Origin: Microbacteriaceae bacterium VKM Ac-2855
GTDB lineage: Bacteria; Actinomycetota; Actinomycetes; Actinomycetales; Microbacteriaceae
Direction: 5' to 3'
DNA length: 64,000 nucleotides
NCBI GenBank assembly: GCA_013204985.1
Contig: JABMLG010000005.1
Location: 198,159-262,158 of the forward strand
Shown here: positions 18,531 through 27,020 of the stretch, piece after piece
Layout: every line of letters starts with the position of its first letter
Numbering within the stretch: position 1 is the first letter of the stretch
Notes under the pieces: generated by a model
What the model was told of the DNA's origin: nothing
Databases searched by the model: none
What the model saw: the letters and a program-made list of their open reading frames with translations, nothing else
Made by a program: the position numbers and the translations under genes

Positions 18531-19150
18531 GTTGTCACGAACCGCCTCGTTCGGCCCCCGCGGTGGCGGCTTTGCGACCACCCCGGGCTTGCCGCGGCGG
18601 CGGTCCCGGGTCGGGGGTGGCCCGGGTTGTCGCGAAGCGTCCGTGCGGCGGCGGATGCAGGCCGGTTTGCGCCCACCCGGGCTTGTGGCGGTCGCGGCGC
18701 GGAGGCGGCCCGGCGTTGTCGCGAAGCGTCCGTCCGCGGTCCGCAAACGGTCGGTTCACGCCCACCCGGGCTTGTCGCGGTGGCGGGGCGGAGGTGGCCC
18801 GGGGTTGTCGCGAAGCGTCCGTCCGTGTGCGGGTGCCGGCCGGCTCGCGCCCACCCGGGCTCGACCTCGTGGCGGTCCCGGGTCGGGGGTGGCCGGGGTT
18901 GTCGCGAAGCGCCCGTCCGTGTGCGGGTGCCGGCCGGTTCGCGCCCACCCGGGCTTGTCGCGGCGGCGGTATGGGTCGGGGGTGGCCCGGGGTTGTCGCG
19001 AAGCGTCCGTCCGCGGGCGGATGCCGGCCGGTTCGTGCCCACCCGGGCTTGTGGCGGTCGCGGCGGCGGTGCCGGGGCGGTGGTGGCCCGGGTTGCCGCG
19101 AACCGCCCGCCCCGGGGCGGCAAGCGGCCGGTTTGCGCCCACCCGGGCAG
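18531..19150. repeat. Seven-unit imperfect tandem array, 89-100 bp per unit
   Basis: The 703-bp gap between the paralog B gene and the NTF2-like gene holds this array. The anchor gttgtcgcgaagcg starts at 18531 (variant), 18626, 18715, 18804, 18898, 18992 and 19092 (variant). Each unit also carries CCCACCCGGGCTTG and a GGTGGCCCGGG segment, so the core CCCGGG-TTGTCGCG occurs twice per unit in direct orientation. Arms GGGTG/CACCC could fold a hairpin in each. All frames are open because of high GC, but the translations look like noise. I see no gene here. Confidence 0.88.
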
Positions 19151-19185
19151 GAGGGCGGCCGACGCGGCCCGACCGACCCCCGGCT

Positions 19186-19536
19186 CTACTCCTCCGGCGC
19201 CGCCATGAACCATTCCGTGAAGGAGCGCGCGCGTCCGTCGGCGGCGAAGCGGATCACCCACAGGTTGAGGTAGGTCGTGTCGCCCGGGTAGATGGTGCGG
19301 GCCTCGACCACGGCGGTCTCATCGGTCAGGGCGACGAGGCCCCACGCGAACGTCGGCTCGCTGGGCTCGTCCTCGGCGATCCACCAGTCCACGATCGCGT
19401 CGCGGGGCGTGATCGCGTCGCGGAACGGGGCGGTGAAGTACTCGGCGTCCTCGGTGAACAGCACGGCGACGTCGTTCGGATCGTCGCTCGCCCACGCCCG
19501 TTCGTACCCGGTGATCCACGCGTCGATATCGATCAT
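19186..19536 (-). CDS. NTF2-like/SnoaL-type small protein
   Basis: 116 aa. AWITGYERAWASDDPNDVAVLFTEDAEYFTAPF and TYLNLWVIRFAADGRARSFTEWFM are the start and end of a cone-shaped NTF2-like fold. Members serve as isomerases, hydrolases or ligand-binding proteins; the substrate is unclear. It is divergent from the MFS transporter gene (179-bp shared upstream region). Confidence 0.85.
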   Translation of the reverse strand: MIDIDAWITGYERAWASDDPNDVAVLFTEDAEYFTAPFRDAITPRDAIVDWWIAEDEPSEPTFAWGLVALTDETAVVEARTIYPGDTTYLNLWVIRFAADGRARSFTEWFMAAPEE

Positions 19537-19715
19537 GCGTTCAGGTCTACTCCTGACCGTCCCCGCGGCACCAGTGCGATCGCGAGCTCGCGCGGTGCGA
19601 ACCCGACGGATCGGGAAGGATCGGGGCCGTCTCCGGGTTGGGACCAGAGTTCGCCATAATCAGAGCCGAGCAATGTAACGAGCGGCGCACCGCCGCCGCC
19701 GACCGAGAGGATCGC

Positions 19716-21146
19716 GTGAGCGACGCCGACAGACGCCGACTGACCCGCACCCCCGACCCGCGCCTGATCACCGCCGTTCTCGCCTTCGCTGGAATGAGCG
19801 CATCGTTCATGCAGACGCTCGTCGTGCCGATCCAGTCGGAGCTGCCGGAGCTGCTGAACGCACCTCGAACCGACACCGCGTGGGTGATCACCGCGACGCT
19901 GCTCAGCGCCTGCGTCTTCACGCCCGTCGCCGGACGACTCGGCGACCTGTTCGGCAAGCGGCGGATGGCCGTCATCGCGCTCGTCGTGCTGATCGCGGGA
20001 TCCGTGCTCGCCGCCCTCTCGACGAACGTCTGGACCCTCGTCGCCGGTCGCGCGCTGCAGGGCGCGGTCATGGGCGTGATCCCGCTGGGGATCTCCATCC
20101 TGCGCGACACGCTGCACCGTGATCGACTGCCGGGGGCGATCGCCCTGGTCAGTGCGACGCTCGGCATCGGCGGCGCACTGGGCCTGCCGCTGAGTGCCGT
20201 GATCGCGCAGAACACCGACTGGCATGTGCTGTTCTGGATGGCGGCCGGCCTCGGCGTGCTCGACATCGTGTTGATCCTCTGGATCGTGCCGGTCTCGACG
20301 CTGCGCACGCCGGGCCGATTCGATCTGCCCGGCGCCATCGGTCTGGCGATCGGGCTCTGCGGGGTGCTGATCGCGGTGTCGCGCGGCAACGACGTGGGCT
20401 GGACGGATCCGATGATCCTCGTCAGCGGCATCGGTGGACTGGTCGTGCTGGTGCTCTTCGGCCTCTTCGAGTTGCGCACCGAGAGCCCTCTGGTCGACCT
20501 CCGCGTCGCCGTGCGTCCCGCCGTCCTCTTCACGAATCTCGCATCGATCGCCACCGGATTCGCGTTCTTCAGCGCGCAGATCACCATGCCGCAATTGCTC
20601 GAACTCCCCGCCGCCGGTGGGGTCGGCTTCGGGCTCTCCCTCATCGCCGCGAGCCTGGTGCTGATGCCCTCGGGCCTCGCGATGATGGGTACCTCGCCGA
20701 TCGCCGCGCGGCTCTCGGCGACGTCGGGCCCGCGCCTGGTCCTCATCCTCGGTGCCGCGCTGATCGGCGTCTCGTACCTGCTGGCGCTGGTCTTCGCGGC
20801 CGAGGTGTGGCAGATCCTCGTGATCAACGCCCTGGTCGGAGTCGGACTCGGTCTCGCCTACGCGGCGATGCCGACGCTGATCATGCACGCGGTGCCGGCG
20901 ACCGAGACCGCGGCGGCCAACGGCTTGAACGCGCTTATGCGCACGCTCGGCACCACCGTCTCCTCAGCCGTCACAGCCGCGGTGCTCGCGCAATCGGCGG
21001 TCGCTGTCGGGGGTGTCGCGATGCCGACGGCCGAAGGCTTCCAACTCACCTTCGTGATCGGCGCCGGCGGAGCCCTGGTCGCGGTCGTGCTGGGTCTGCT
21101 GATCCCGCGACGGCCGCGGGAGCAGGCGCATCCGTCGCTGCCCTGA
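19716..21146 (+). CDS. MFS transporter, DHA2-like drug exporter
   Basis: 476 aa from GTG 19716, preceded by gagagg at 5 nt spacing; the ORF extends upstream but without a signal. 13-14 hydrophobic helices can be followed. Motif A-like GRLGDLFGKRRM lies between helices 2 and 3, and VTATLGIGGALGLPLS-like helix 5 (LVSATLGIGGALGLPLSAV) is the antiporter motif region. Such proton antiporters export drugs or metabolites. The last gene before is divergent, and the next is convergent. Confidence 0.9.
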   Translation: MSDADRRRLTRTPDPRLITAVLAFAGMSASFMQTLVVPIQSELPELLNAPRTDTAWVITATLLSACVFTPVAGRLGDLFGKRRMAVIALVVLIAGSVLAALSTNVWTLVAGRALQGAVMGVIPLGISILRDTLHRDRLPGAIALVSATLGIGGALGLPLSAVIAQNTDWHVLFWMAAGLGVLDIVLILWIVPVSTLRTPGRFDLPGAIGLAIGLCGVLIAVSRGNDVGWTDPMILVSGIGGLVVLVLFGLFELRTESPLVDLRVAVRPAVLFTNLASIATGFAFFSAQITMPQLLELPAAGGVGFGLSLIAASLVLMPSGLAMMGTSPIAARLSATSGPRLVLILGAALIGVSYLLALVFAAEVWQILVINALVGVGLGLAYAAMPTLIMHAVPATETAAANGLNALMRTLGTTVSSAVTAAVLAQSAVAVGGVAMPTAEGFQLTFVIGAGGALVAVVLGLLIPRRPREQAHPSLP

Positions 21147-21179
21147 GCCCTGCCCTCGGAGGAGTTCTCGGCGCAGCCC

Positions 21180-21833
21180 CTACGGCACGTAGCGCACGAA
21201 CTCCTGCCGCACCAGCGGAGCCAGGGCGCGCTCGATGACCACGGTCACCTGCCGTTCGTCGAGGCGGAAACCGAGCGCGACCACATCCGGGTCGCCGTCG
21301 ACGCGGATGCCGCGCACCGTCTCGCCGTCCACCCCGATCGGCGCACCGCGGGTCAGCTCCTCCTCGCGCAGCTGCACGGTCTTCCGGGAACGACTGTTCG
21401 CGCCCGGCATCAGTCGCAGAGCGTCCTTCATGTGCGCGCCCAGGCGTGCCTCGAGCGGCCGGGCGCGCTCGGTCGGGATGGTGACCGCAGTGCGCACCGC
21501 CTCCCACAGAACGGGGTACCGCATCCGGCGGATCTGATCGATCATCCATTCGGGCAGGTCGCCTTCCTCGGCGCGCCGGATCGCCCGATCCTGTTCAGCA
21601 GACAGGGGAAGCAGGTTCTCCGGATGATCGCGGCGATGCGGATGCCGCAACAGGGAGTACGACAGCGAGACCTCGACGATACGGCCGTTGGTGATCGACG
21701 GAGCGGCGGCGAACTGCTCGAGGCGCGGCTGCGGTACGAAGCTCACGACCGGTCGTCCGAAATCGAGCATGATCTCGTCGATGCGCGGTGGGGGTTTCGG
21801 GGAACGGCGCGTTGGCTCCGTGTTCCCGATCAT
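21180..21833 (-). CDS. Hypothetical protein
   Basis: 217 aa, charged, no signal peptide or membrane helix. A Pro-rich start (RRSPKPPPRIDE) is followed by mixed alpha/beta sequence with many Arg residues. I do not recognise a family. Codon use matches the neighbours, supporting a real gene. Upstream, agggt gives only a weak ribosome binding site. Convergent with the MFS gene, 33 bp apart, no clear hairpin between. Confidence 0.6.
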   Translation of the reverse strand: MIGNTEPTRRSPKPPPRIDEIMLDFGRPVVSFVPQPRLEQFAAAPSITNGRIVEVSLSYSLLRHPHRRDHPENLLPLSAEQDRAIRRAEEGDLPEWMIDQIRRMRYPVLWEAVRTAVTIPTERARPLEARLGAHMKDALRLMPGANSRSRKTVQLREEELTRGAPIGVDGETVRGIRVDGDPDVVALGFRLDERQVTVVIERALAPLVRQEFVRYVP

Positions 21834-21970
21834 GGGTCAACCCTGCCGTGTCCCCGCGGCGGGGCCAAATCGTCGAATGAGGCTCATCTCGGGCGGCGCT
21901 GTCTTTCGCTGCCGCTGACGGAATTCGCCGTGAATCCACCCCCGTACGGTTGTGATCCACCCGACAACCA

Positions 21971-22000
21971 TTGTCTGGGCCCGTATTCCGTGGGTAGGCT
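21971..22000 (+). promoter_or_regulatory. Promoter of the 56-aa ORF
   Basis: TTGTCT (21971-21976), an 18-nt spacer, then TAGGCT (21995-22000). The predicted transcript start near 22007 leaves a ~110-nt leader before the GTG at 22116. The rest of the 282-bp gap (21834-22115) shows no other feature. Confidence 0.5.
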
Positions 22001-22115
22001 CAGCGGACCCGAAACGACAACCGTCCGCCGCACCCGAAAAGCACCAGGCGGCGAACGAACGTCACCCTCTGCGCCGGACGACCCCCGACGGCGCGCCGCT
22101 TAACCTGGAGCAATC

Positions 22116-22286
22116 GTGCCTGCATCGACGCCTGCCGTCATCCCTGCGCGCTCGGAAACGACCGAGAACGTGCGCACTCTCATCCGCGCCCTGGAGGATC
22201 CGGGCGCCATCGACGCCGGGTTCGCCCGCCACATCTCCGCGCAGTTACGCGCCTACCTCTGCGAAACCGTTCCCGAGGGCGAGTGA
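22116..22286 (+). CDS. 56-aa hypothetical protein
   Basis: GTG start with tggag five nt upstream; reads VPASTPAVIPARSETTENV, then LIRALEDPGAIDAGFARHI and ends CETVPEGE. Strong third-position G/C bias supports coding. No signal peptide or known domain; the central part is predicted helical. It sits between a good promoter and an 18-bp hairpin, ahead of the five-gene operon. Confidence 0.6.
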   Translation: MPASTPAVIPARSETTENVRTLIRALEDPGAIDAGFARHISAQLRAYLCETVPEGE

Positions 22287-22289
22287 GAT

Positions 22290-22333
22290 TCCCGCGGCGC
22301 CGGATCCTCGACATCGGATCCGGCGCCGCGGGA
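22290..22333 (+). terminator. 18-bp perfect hairpin after the 56-aa ORF
   Basis: Arm tcccgcggcgccggatcc (22290-22307), 8-nt loop, complement at 22316-22333. It starts three bases after the small ORF stop. TAGTGT (22334-22339), a possible -10 box for the next operon, follows immediately, so the hairpin covers that promoter's spacer. It may act as terminator or attenuator. Confidence 0.85.
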
Positions 22334-22361
22334 TAGTGTGGGCCGCGGAGGGGACGATGCC

Positions 22362-24083
22362 GTGACCGAAGCAGTGCAGACCGAAGCAGTGCAGCCCGAA
22401 GCTACTCCCGCGGGGGTCGGCTCGGCTCCCGAGCCGCGTACCAGTGCGTTCCGGCAGGCGGTGCTGCGTCTCGCCACCGCGATCGTCACCATCGCCTATC
22501 GGCTGTACCGCGTGCATCCGATGGTGTGGCGGTGGACGGCGCGTCACTACCAGCCGTGGATGGAGCGCTTCGCACGGCTGAACGCGTGGATGATCTGCCA
22601 GCAGGCGTACCTCGATGTGCCCGCCTATCGCGCGTATCAGCAGGCCAACGGCTTCCGGTTCCGGTGGTGGCGCCTCGACAACTATCGCCCCACCTCGAAG
22701 ACCGATTACGTCAACGCCTACCCCGAGGCCCAGCGCTGCTGGCACGGCCGGATCGAGACCATCGGCACCGTCGTCGACGAGTCGAGCGGATCCTCCGGCA
22801 AGCCCTACAACTGGCTGCGTTCCAAGCGCGAGCTGAACACCGTGCACAAGAACGTCGCCGGCTACGTGACGCAGATCTTCGGCACCCGCAAGCTGTTCGC
22901 GATCAACGCCTTCTCGATGGGCGCCTGGGCCACCGGCACCAACACCGGCATCGCGATGTCGAAGATCGCCATGGTGAAGAACACCGGGCCCGATATCGAG
23001 AAGATCGTCGACACCCTGCTCTTCTTCGGCCCCGGCTACATCTACCTGATCAGCGCCTACCCGCCCTTCCTCAAGCACCTGCGCGACCGGCTCGACGCCG
23101 AGCCGCGCTTCGACTGGGAGCAGTACACGCTGAACGGTTTCGTCGGCGGAGAAGCGCTCACCGAGGGGCTGCGCGACTATCTCGAGGATCGCTTCAACCG
23201 TGTGTACTCCGGCTACGGCGCCTCCGACCTCACCATCGGCATGGCCGGCGAGAGCGATCTCACGGTCTGGCTCCGCCGCGCCCTGGCGAGCACCCCGGCA
23301 CTGCGCGAGGACGTGTTGGGAGCGGAGGAGAACCGCATCCCGATGATCTTCCAGTACAACCCGCTCGAGACCTTCCTCGAGACGACGGAGCAGGGTGAGC
23401 TCCTCGTCACTCTGAACTCCACCGACATCATGAGCCCGAAGACCCGGTACAACATCGGCGACGAGGCGAAGATCGTCGACTTCCCGAGCATGGAGGCGCT
23501 CGTCGCCCGGCATCCGCGGCTCGCTTTCGGCTACGAGCGCGCCTTCGCGATCCAGCGGATGCGGCTGCCGTTCGTGCTGCTCTTCGGGCGCAAGGACTCG
23601 ACCATCTCGTACATGGGCGCGAACATCTATCCGCTCGACGTCGAGAACGGGCTCTACCTCGACAACCCTTACGCGAGCGCGATCGAGTCGTTCAAACTCG
23701 GGCTGCTCGAGATCGGCGGGCACGAGCAACGGCCGATCATCCATCTGCAGCTCCGTGAGGGCAGCGAGCTCGATGAGACCGCCCGTGCCGACCTTCGCCG
23801 GCGTGCGGCGGAGGGGGTGCTCGCGCACCTCGCTCGGGTCTCGCGCGACATCGCGCAGTCGCTGGAGGAGGATCCCACCACCCGCGACGTGCGGATCGAG
23901 GTGCACGAGCACGGTACGGGGCCGTTCGTGGGCGGCAACATCAAGATCAAGAACGCCTACACGTTCGATCAGAATGCCGCGTCCGCTCAGACGGCCCCGC
24001 TCGATCAGACGGCCCCGCTCGATCAGACGGCCCCGCTCGCTCAGACGGCCCCGCTCGCTCAGAAAGAGGGGGAGCGCGCCTGA
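22362..24083 (+). CDS. PaaK/CapK-like adenylate-forming enzyme
   Basis: 573 aa from GTG 22362 (gagggg upstream). Motifs of the ANL superfamily in order: phosphate loop SSGSSGKPYN, GFVGGEAL, YSGYGASDL (A5), TRYNIGDEAKI (A7), GRKDSTISYMGANIYPLDVE (A8). The set fits phenylacetate-CoA ligase/CapK relatives, which activate a carboxylic acid as an acyl-AMP and pass it to CoA or another acceptor. The C-terminal ~25 aa are a TAPL repeat. First gene of a five-gene overlapping operon. The substrate is unknown; it is not next to phenylacetate genes, so true PaaK is unlikely. Confidence 0.85.
   Translation: MTEAVQTEAVQPEATPAGVGSAPEPRTSAFRQAVLRLATAIVTIAYRLYRVHPMVWRWTARHYQPWMERFARLNAWMICQQAYLDVPAYRAYQQANGFRFRWWRLDNYRPTSKTDYVNAYPEAQRCWHGRIETIGTVVDESSGSSGKPYNWLRSKRELNTVHKNVAGYVTQIFGTRKLFAINAFSMGAWATGTNTGIAMSKIAMVKNTGPDIEKIVDTLLFFGPGYIYLISAYPPFLKHLRDRLDAEPRFDWEQYTLNGFVGGEALTEGLRDYLEDRFNRVYSGYGASDLTIGMAGESDLTVWLRRALASTPALREDVLGAEENRIPMIFQYNPLETFLETTEQGELLVTLNSTDIMSPKTRYNIGDEAKIVDFPSMEALVARHPRLAFGYERAFAIQRMRLPFVLLFGRKDSTISYMGANIYPLDVENGLYLDNPYASAIESFKLGLLEIGGHEQRPIIHLQLREGSELDETARADLRRRAAEGVLAHLARVSRDIAQSLEEDPTTRDVRIEVHEHGTGPFVGGNIKIKNAYTFDQNAASAQTAPLDQTAPLDQTAPLAQTAPLAQKEGERA
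23988..24059 (+). repeat. Four 18-bp in-frame repeats at the end of the PaaK-like gene
   Basis: cagacggccccgctcgat at 23988 and 24006, then the variant ending gct at 24024 and 24042. They encode QTAPLD/QTAPLA units just before the stop, an expandable tail unlikely to be catalytic. Confidence 0.9.
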
Positions 24084-24862
24084 TGCGCTCGACCGACTTC
24101 TCGAAGGCGCCGCCGCAGGGTCGGGCCCAGGCGATGCTCGTCGTCGACAGCGAGTCGGCGGATGCGGGCTGGGCGCGCGCACTCCAGCGGGTCGCACGCC
24201 GCGATCCGGCGCGGCTCTGGGATCACGATTACCGTGTCGCCGGCCACCGCGGCATGCTGATCGGCTTCACGAACCGCGACGCCATGCTCGCCTTCGCCGA
24301 CACGGTCACGGATGCGCGCATCCGCTGTTATCGCGCCGAGCCGAGCGGGTACTCGAACGGCGTCTGGCGGGCCGAGGGCCCGACGATGACGCACATCCCC
24401 ACGTTCACTCCCGTCACCCGTGAGCGCGAGCGCGGCGTCACTCCGCCCGAGGTCGCCGGCGGGCGCACGCTGGGGCCGGGGCGGCAGGGCCGTCGGCCGC
24501 GCGGGCCCGTGAACCCGCCGCGCAGCCCCATCGAGGGCGGCTCCCTCTTCCTCGGTGCGACGCGCTATCGCGGGCTGCGCAGCCTGCTCGTGCTCGCGCG
24601 CACCTGGTACCCGATGGTCGCCAAGATGCGGCGGATGAAGGGCTACGTCTGGCACGGAGTGTACGGCTCGGGCCCCTGGGCGCTCGGCACCATCGCGTTC
24701 TTCGACGACCGCGACGCCCTCCTTGCATTCGCCCGCATGCCCGAGCACCGCTACCTGATGCAGTGGATCGTCGAGGGGACGAGTTGGGCGACGGCGGGGT
24801 TCATCCGCCTCTTGGTCGCCGACGACAGCGCCGATGCCGAAACCGCGTGGGAGCATCCGTGA
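24083..24862 (+). CDS. Unknown protein, possibly dimeric alpha-beta barrel monooxygenase-like
   Basis: 259 aa; starts inside the previous stop (TGATG). Two similar halves are visible: DYRVAGHRGMLIGFTNRDAMLAFADTV and HGVYGSGPWALGTIAFF followed by DDRDALLAFARMPEH. Each has the strand-helix pattern of an antibiotic-biosynthesis-monooxygenase or CrtA-like barrel repeat, joined by an Arg/Pro-rich linker. No catalytic motif can be named, so the call is structural inference. It is coupled to the ligase upstream and the acyltransferase downstream. Confidence 0.5.
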   Translation: MRSTDFSKAPPQGRAQAMLVVDSESADAGWARALQRVARRDPARLWDHDYRVAGHRGMLIGFTNRDAMLAFADTVTDARIRCYRAEPSGYSNGVWRAEGPTMTHIPTFTPVTRERERGVTPPEVAGGRTLGPGRQGRRPRGPVNPPRSPIEGGSLFLGATRYRGLRSLLVLARTWYPMVAKMRRMKGYVWHGVYGSGPWALGTIAFFDDRDALLAFARMPEHRYLMQWIVEGTSWATAGFIRLLVADDSADAETAWEHP

Positions 24863-25947
24863 TCGTCGAGACGGTGGCCGATCGCCGCGGCTTCCGCGAC
24901 TTCGTCGAGCTGCCGCTGCGCCTGCATCCGCGCGCCCTCGCCGTGCCGCTGCTCGAGTCGACGCTGCGCTCCTGGTGGACGGGCCGCTCCGCGCATCCGC
25001 AGCCGATCGAGCTGTTGCTCGTGCGGGATGCGAGGGGTCGGGCCGTGGCGCGCTCGACGGTGCACACGGATCCGCGACTCGATGCGCGCCTGGGTGCGCC
25101 GTCGCTGCTCTTCGGCGCCACCGAGTTCGCCGATGCCGACGCCGCGTCGACGCTGTTCGCCGCGATCGAAGAGCGCGCGCGTGGTCGGCAGCAACTCGTC
25201 GGCCCGGTCTCGCTGTTGCCCAATCAGGCCGGGGGAGTGATCACGAGCGGATTCACCGAGCGCGGCTTCGTCGATTCGGCGTGGAACCCGGCGAGCTATC
25301 CCACCATCTACGAGGCGGCCGGCTTCGAGCGGCTCTGGCAGTCGGACACCTGGTCGGTGCCCACACGGAGCACACCCGGCGTCACCCCGGCGGAGTGGGC
25401 GGCCGCGGGTCTGCGCCTGGAGTACGGTTCGCGGCGCCGCATCGACGCGCTGATCCCCGAGTTGTTGGCGCTGCTCAACCGCTCCTTCGCCGCGCTGCCC
25501 TACTACACGCGGATCACGGCCGATGAGATGGCGGCGGCGACCGACGGGCTCGCGTTCCTGCTCGACGAGCGACTCCTCCTGCTCGCCCGTGATGCCGACT
25601 CGGGCGAGGCCGTGGCCTTCGTTCTGGTCGTGCCCGACATCACCCGCTTCGTGCAGCGCATCGGCGGGCGGATGCGGCTGCATCGCCAGCTGCAGCTGCT
25701 GCTCACCCGCGCACGGTACCGACGCGAGGCGATCCTGATCATCCAGGGCTCCGCTCCCGAGAGACAGGGCCAGGGCATCCTGAGTCTGCTCAGTCGGCAA
25801 TTGCAGGCGAATCTCGCCTCGGGCGGCTACCGTCGGCTGCGCAGCACCTACGTGGGCCGCGACAATCTCGGTTCGGCTCGACAGTTCGAACGTTTCGGTG
25901 GCACCCCGCTGCACGGCTACACCTTCTACTCCCGGAGGATCGTATGA
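24859..25947 (+). CDS. GNAT family acetyltransferase-like protein
   Basis: 362 aa; GTG start overlapping the previous stop by 4 nt (24859-24862). The long format with FVELPLRLHP near the N-terminus, PNQAGGVITSGF, SYPTIYEAAGF and ERQGQGILSLLSRQLQANLASGGYRRLRSTYVGRDNLGSARQFERFG near the C-terminus fits double-GNAT or FemX-like acyltransferases; the acetyl-CoA loop is RQGQGI. It would transfer an acyl group to an amine. The substrate is presumably the operon's product. Confidence 0.75.
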   Translation: MIVETVADRRGFRDFVELPLRLHPRALAVPLLESTLRSWWTGRSAHPQPIELLLVRDARGRAVARSTVHTDPRLDARLGAPSLLFGATEFADADAASTLFAAIEERARGRQQLVGPVSLLPNQAGGVITSGFTERGFVDSAWNPASYPTIYEAAGFERLWQSDTWSVPTRSTPGVTPAEWAAAGLRLEYGSRRRIDALIPELLALLNRSFAALPYYTRITADEMAAATDGLAFLLDERLLLLARDADSGEAVAFVLVVPDITRFVQRIGGRMRLHRQLQLLLTRARYRREAILIIQGSAPERQGQGILSLLSRQLQANLASGGYRRLRSTYVGRDNLGSARQFERFGGTPLHGYTFYSRRIV

Positions 25948-27020
25948 GTGAGGTCGACCTCGCTGCCCTGGTGCGCATAGCGAGCCGCTCGCCGTCGGCG
26001 CACAACACGCAGCCGTGGGCTCCGCGGATCGTCGCGCCCGACACGATCGAGGTGTCGGTCGTGCCGTCGCGTACGCTGCCGGCGGGCGATCCGTCGTTCC
26101 GCGACCTCGTGCTCGCCCTCGGCGCCTGGTGCGAGAGCCTGGCGATCGCGGCCGCGGGCGCCAGCCACTCCATCGACATCCAGCCCCTCGACGCCCTCAG
26201 CCGCCTCGACGAATCGCCGCTGGACGGACCGGCCGACCCCGAGAATCCGGTGCTGCGCATCCGCGTGCTCGACGAGCCGGGCGCGTCGGCGTACTCGGTG
26301 CAGGACGTGCTCGAACGCCGCGTGTTCCGTGGGCCGCTCGGCGCCATCGATTGGGCGCCGCCGACCCTGCCGCCCTGGCTGGGGGTGCGCGAGCTCGATG
26401 ACGGAGCGATGACGCGTCTGGTGCGCCTCGGCGTCGCCTACACGGCCTCGCGACCCAGCGTCGCCGAAGAACTGCTGCACTGGCTGCGACTCAGCCCCGA
26501 GCATCCGAGCTACCGTCGCGACGGCATGACCGATCGGATGCTGGGGATCCCCAAGCCGCTCGCAGCGGTCGCCGGGCCGTTCACCCGACGCTCGCGGCTG
26601 CGCGACCCCGCCATCGCGGTCGGCGGCGCGCTCGGGCGTGCGCTGGAGGGGATCGAACGTTCCGTGCGGCTGCCGCCGGTCGAAGCAGGGCCGGGGCCGA
26701 AACACATCGTGCTGGTCGTCGATGCCCGCAAGCTCGGCGGCGACGTGCCCAGCGCGACCGAGGCGATGGACAGCCGCATCGGCGCCCCCGAGCCGACCGT
26801 GCTCGAGGCCGGACGCCAATTGCAACGGCTCTGGCTGCACGTGCACCGCCTTGGCGGCGTCGTCTCGCCGCACTCCGAGATCATCGACTCGCCGCACGCG
26901 CACGGTCGGCTCCGCCGACGGCTGGGGCTGCGACGCTCCGAGGTGGCCCTCGCCGTCTTCACCATCGGGCGGGCTCTGGGCGAGGTCCCCGTCTCGCCGC
27001 GGCTCACGGATGCGCGATGA
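25944..27020 (+). CDS. Acg-like nitroreductase family protein
   Basis: 358 aa; ATGA overlap with the previous gene. N-terminal VRIASRSPSAHNTQPW is the FMN-binding hallmark of nitroreductase/Acg proteins, and a WCESLAIAAA-type helix follows. The RQLQRLWLHVHRLGGVVSPHSEIIDS segment belongs to the second half. In mycobacteria, Acg relatives bind FMN without clear nitroreductase activity. In an operon with an adenylating enzyme it could oxidise or reduce a bound intermediate (inference). Confidence 0.8.
   Translation: MSEVDLAALVRIASRSPSAHNTQPWAPRIVAPDTIEVSVVPSRTLPAGDPSFRDLVLALGAWCESLAIAAAGASHSIDIQPLDALSRLDESPLDGPADPENPVLRIRVLDEPGASAYSVQDVLERRVFRGPLGAIDWAPPTLPPWLGVRELDDGAMTRLVRLGVAYTASRPSVAEELLHWLRLSPEHPSYRRDGMTDRMLGIPKPLAAVAGPFTRRSRLRDPAIAVGGALGRALEGIERSVRLPPVEAGPGPKHIVLVVDARKLGGDVPSATEAMDSRIGAPEPTVLEAGRQLQRLWLHVHRLGGVVSPHSEIIDSPHAHGRLRRRLGLRRSEVALAVFTIGRALGEVPVSPRLTDAR

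Noticed and set aside
18531-19150. Possible CRISPR array
   Set aside because: Units are 89-100 bp with degenerate similarity along the whole length, with no short exact repeat separated by unique spacers and no cas genes nearby.
18272-19659. Overlapping ORFs across the seven-unit array, up to 387 aa
   Set aside because: They are open on both strands and several frames, follow the DNA repeat period rather than a protein pattern, and lack start signals.
22362-24083. Calling the first operon gene true phenylacetate-CoA ligase (paaK)
   Set aside because: ANL motifs fit the wider PaaK/CapK group, but length, repeat tail and neighbours do not fit phenylacetate catabolism.
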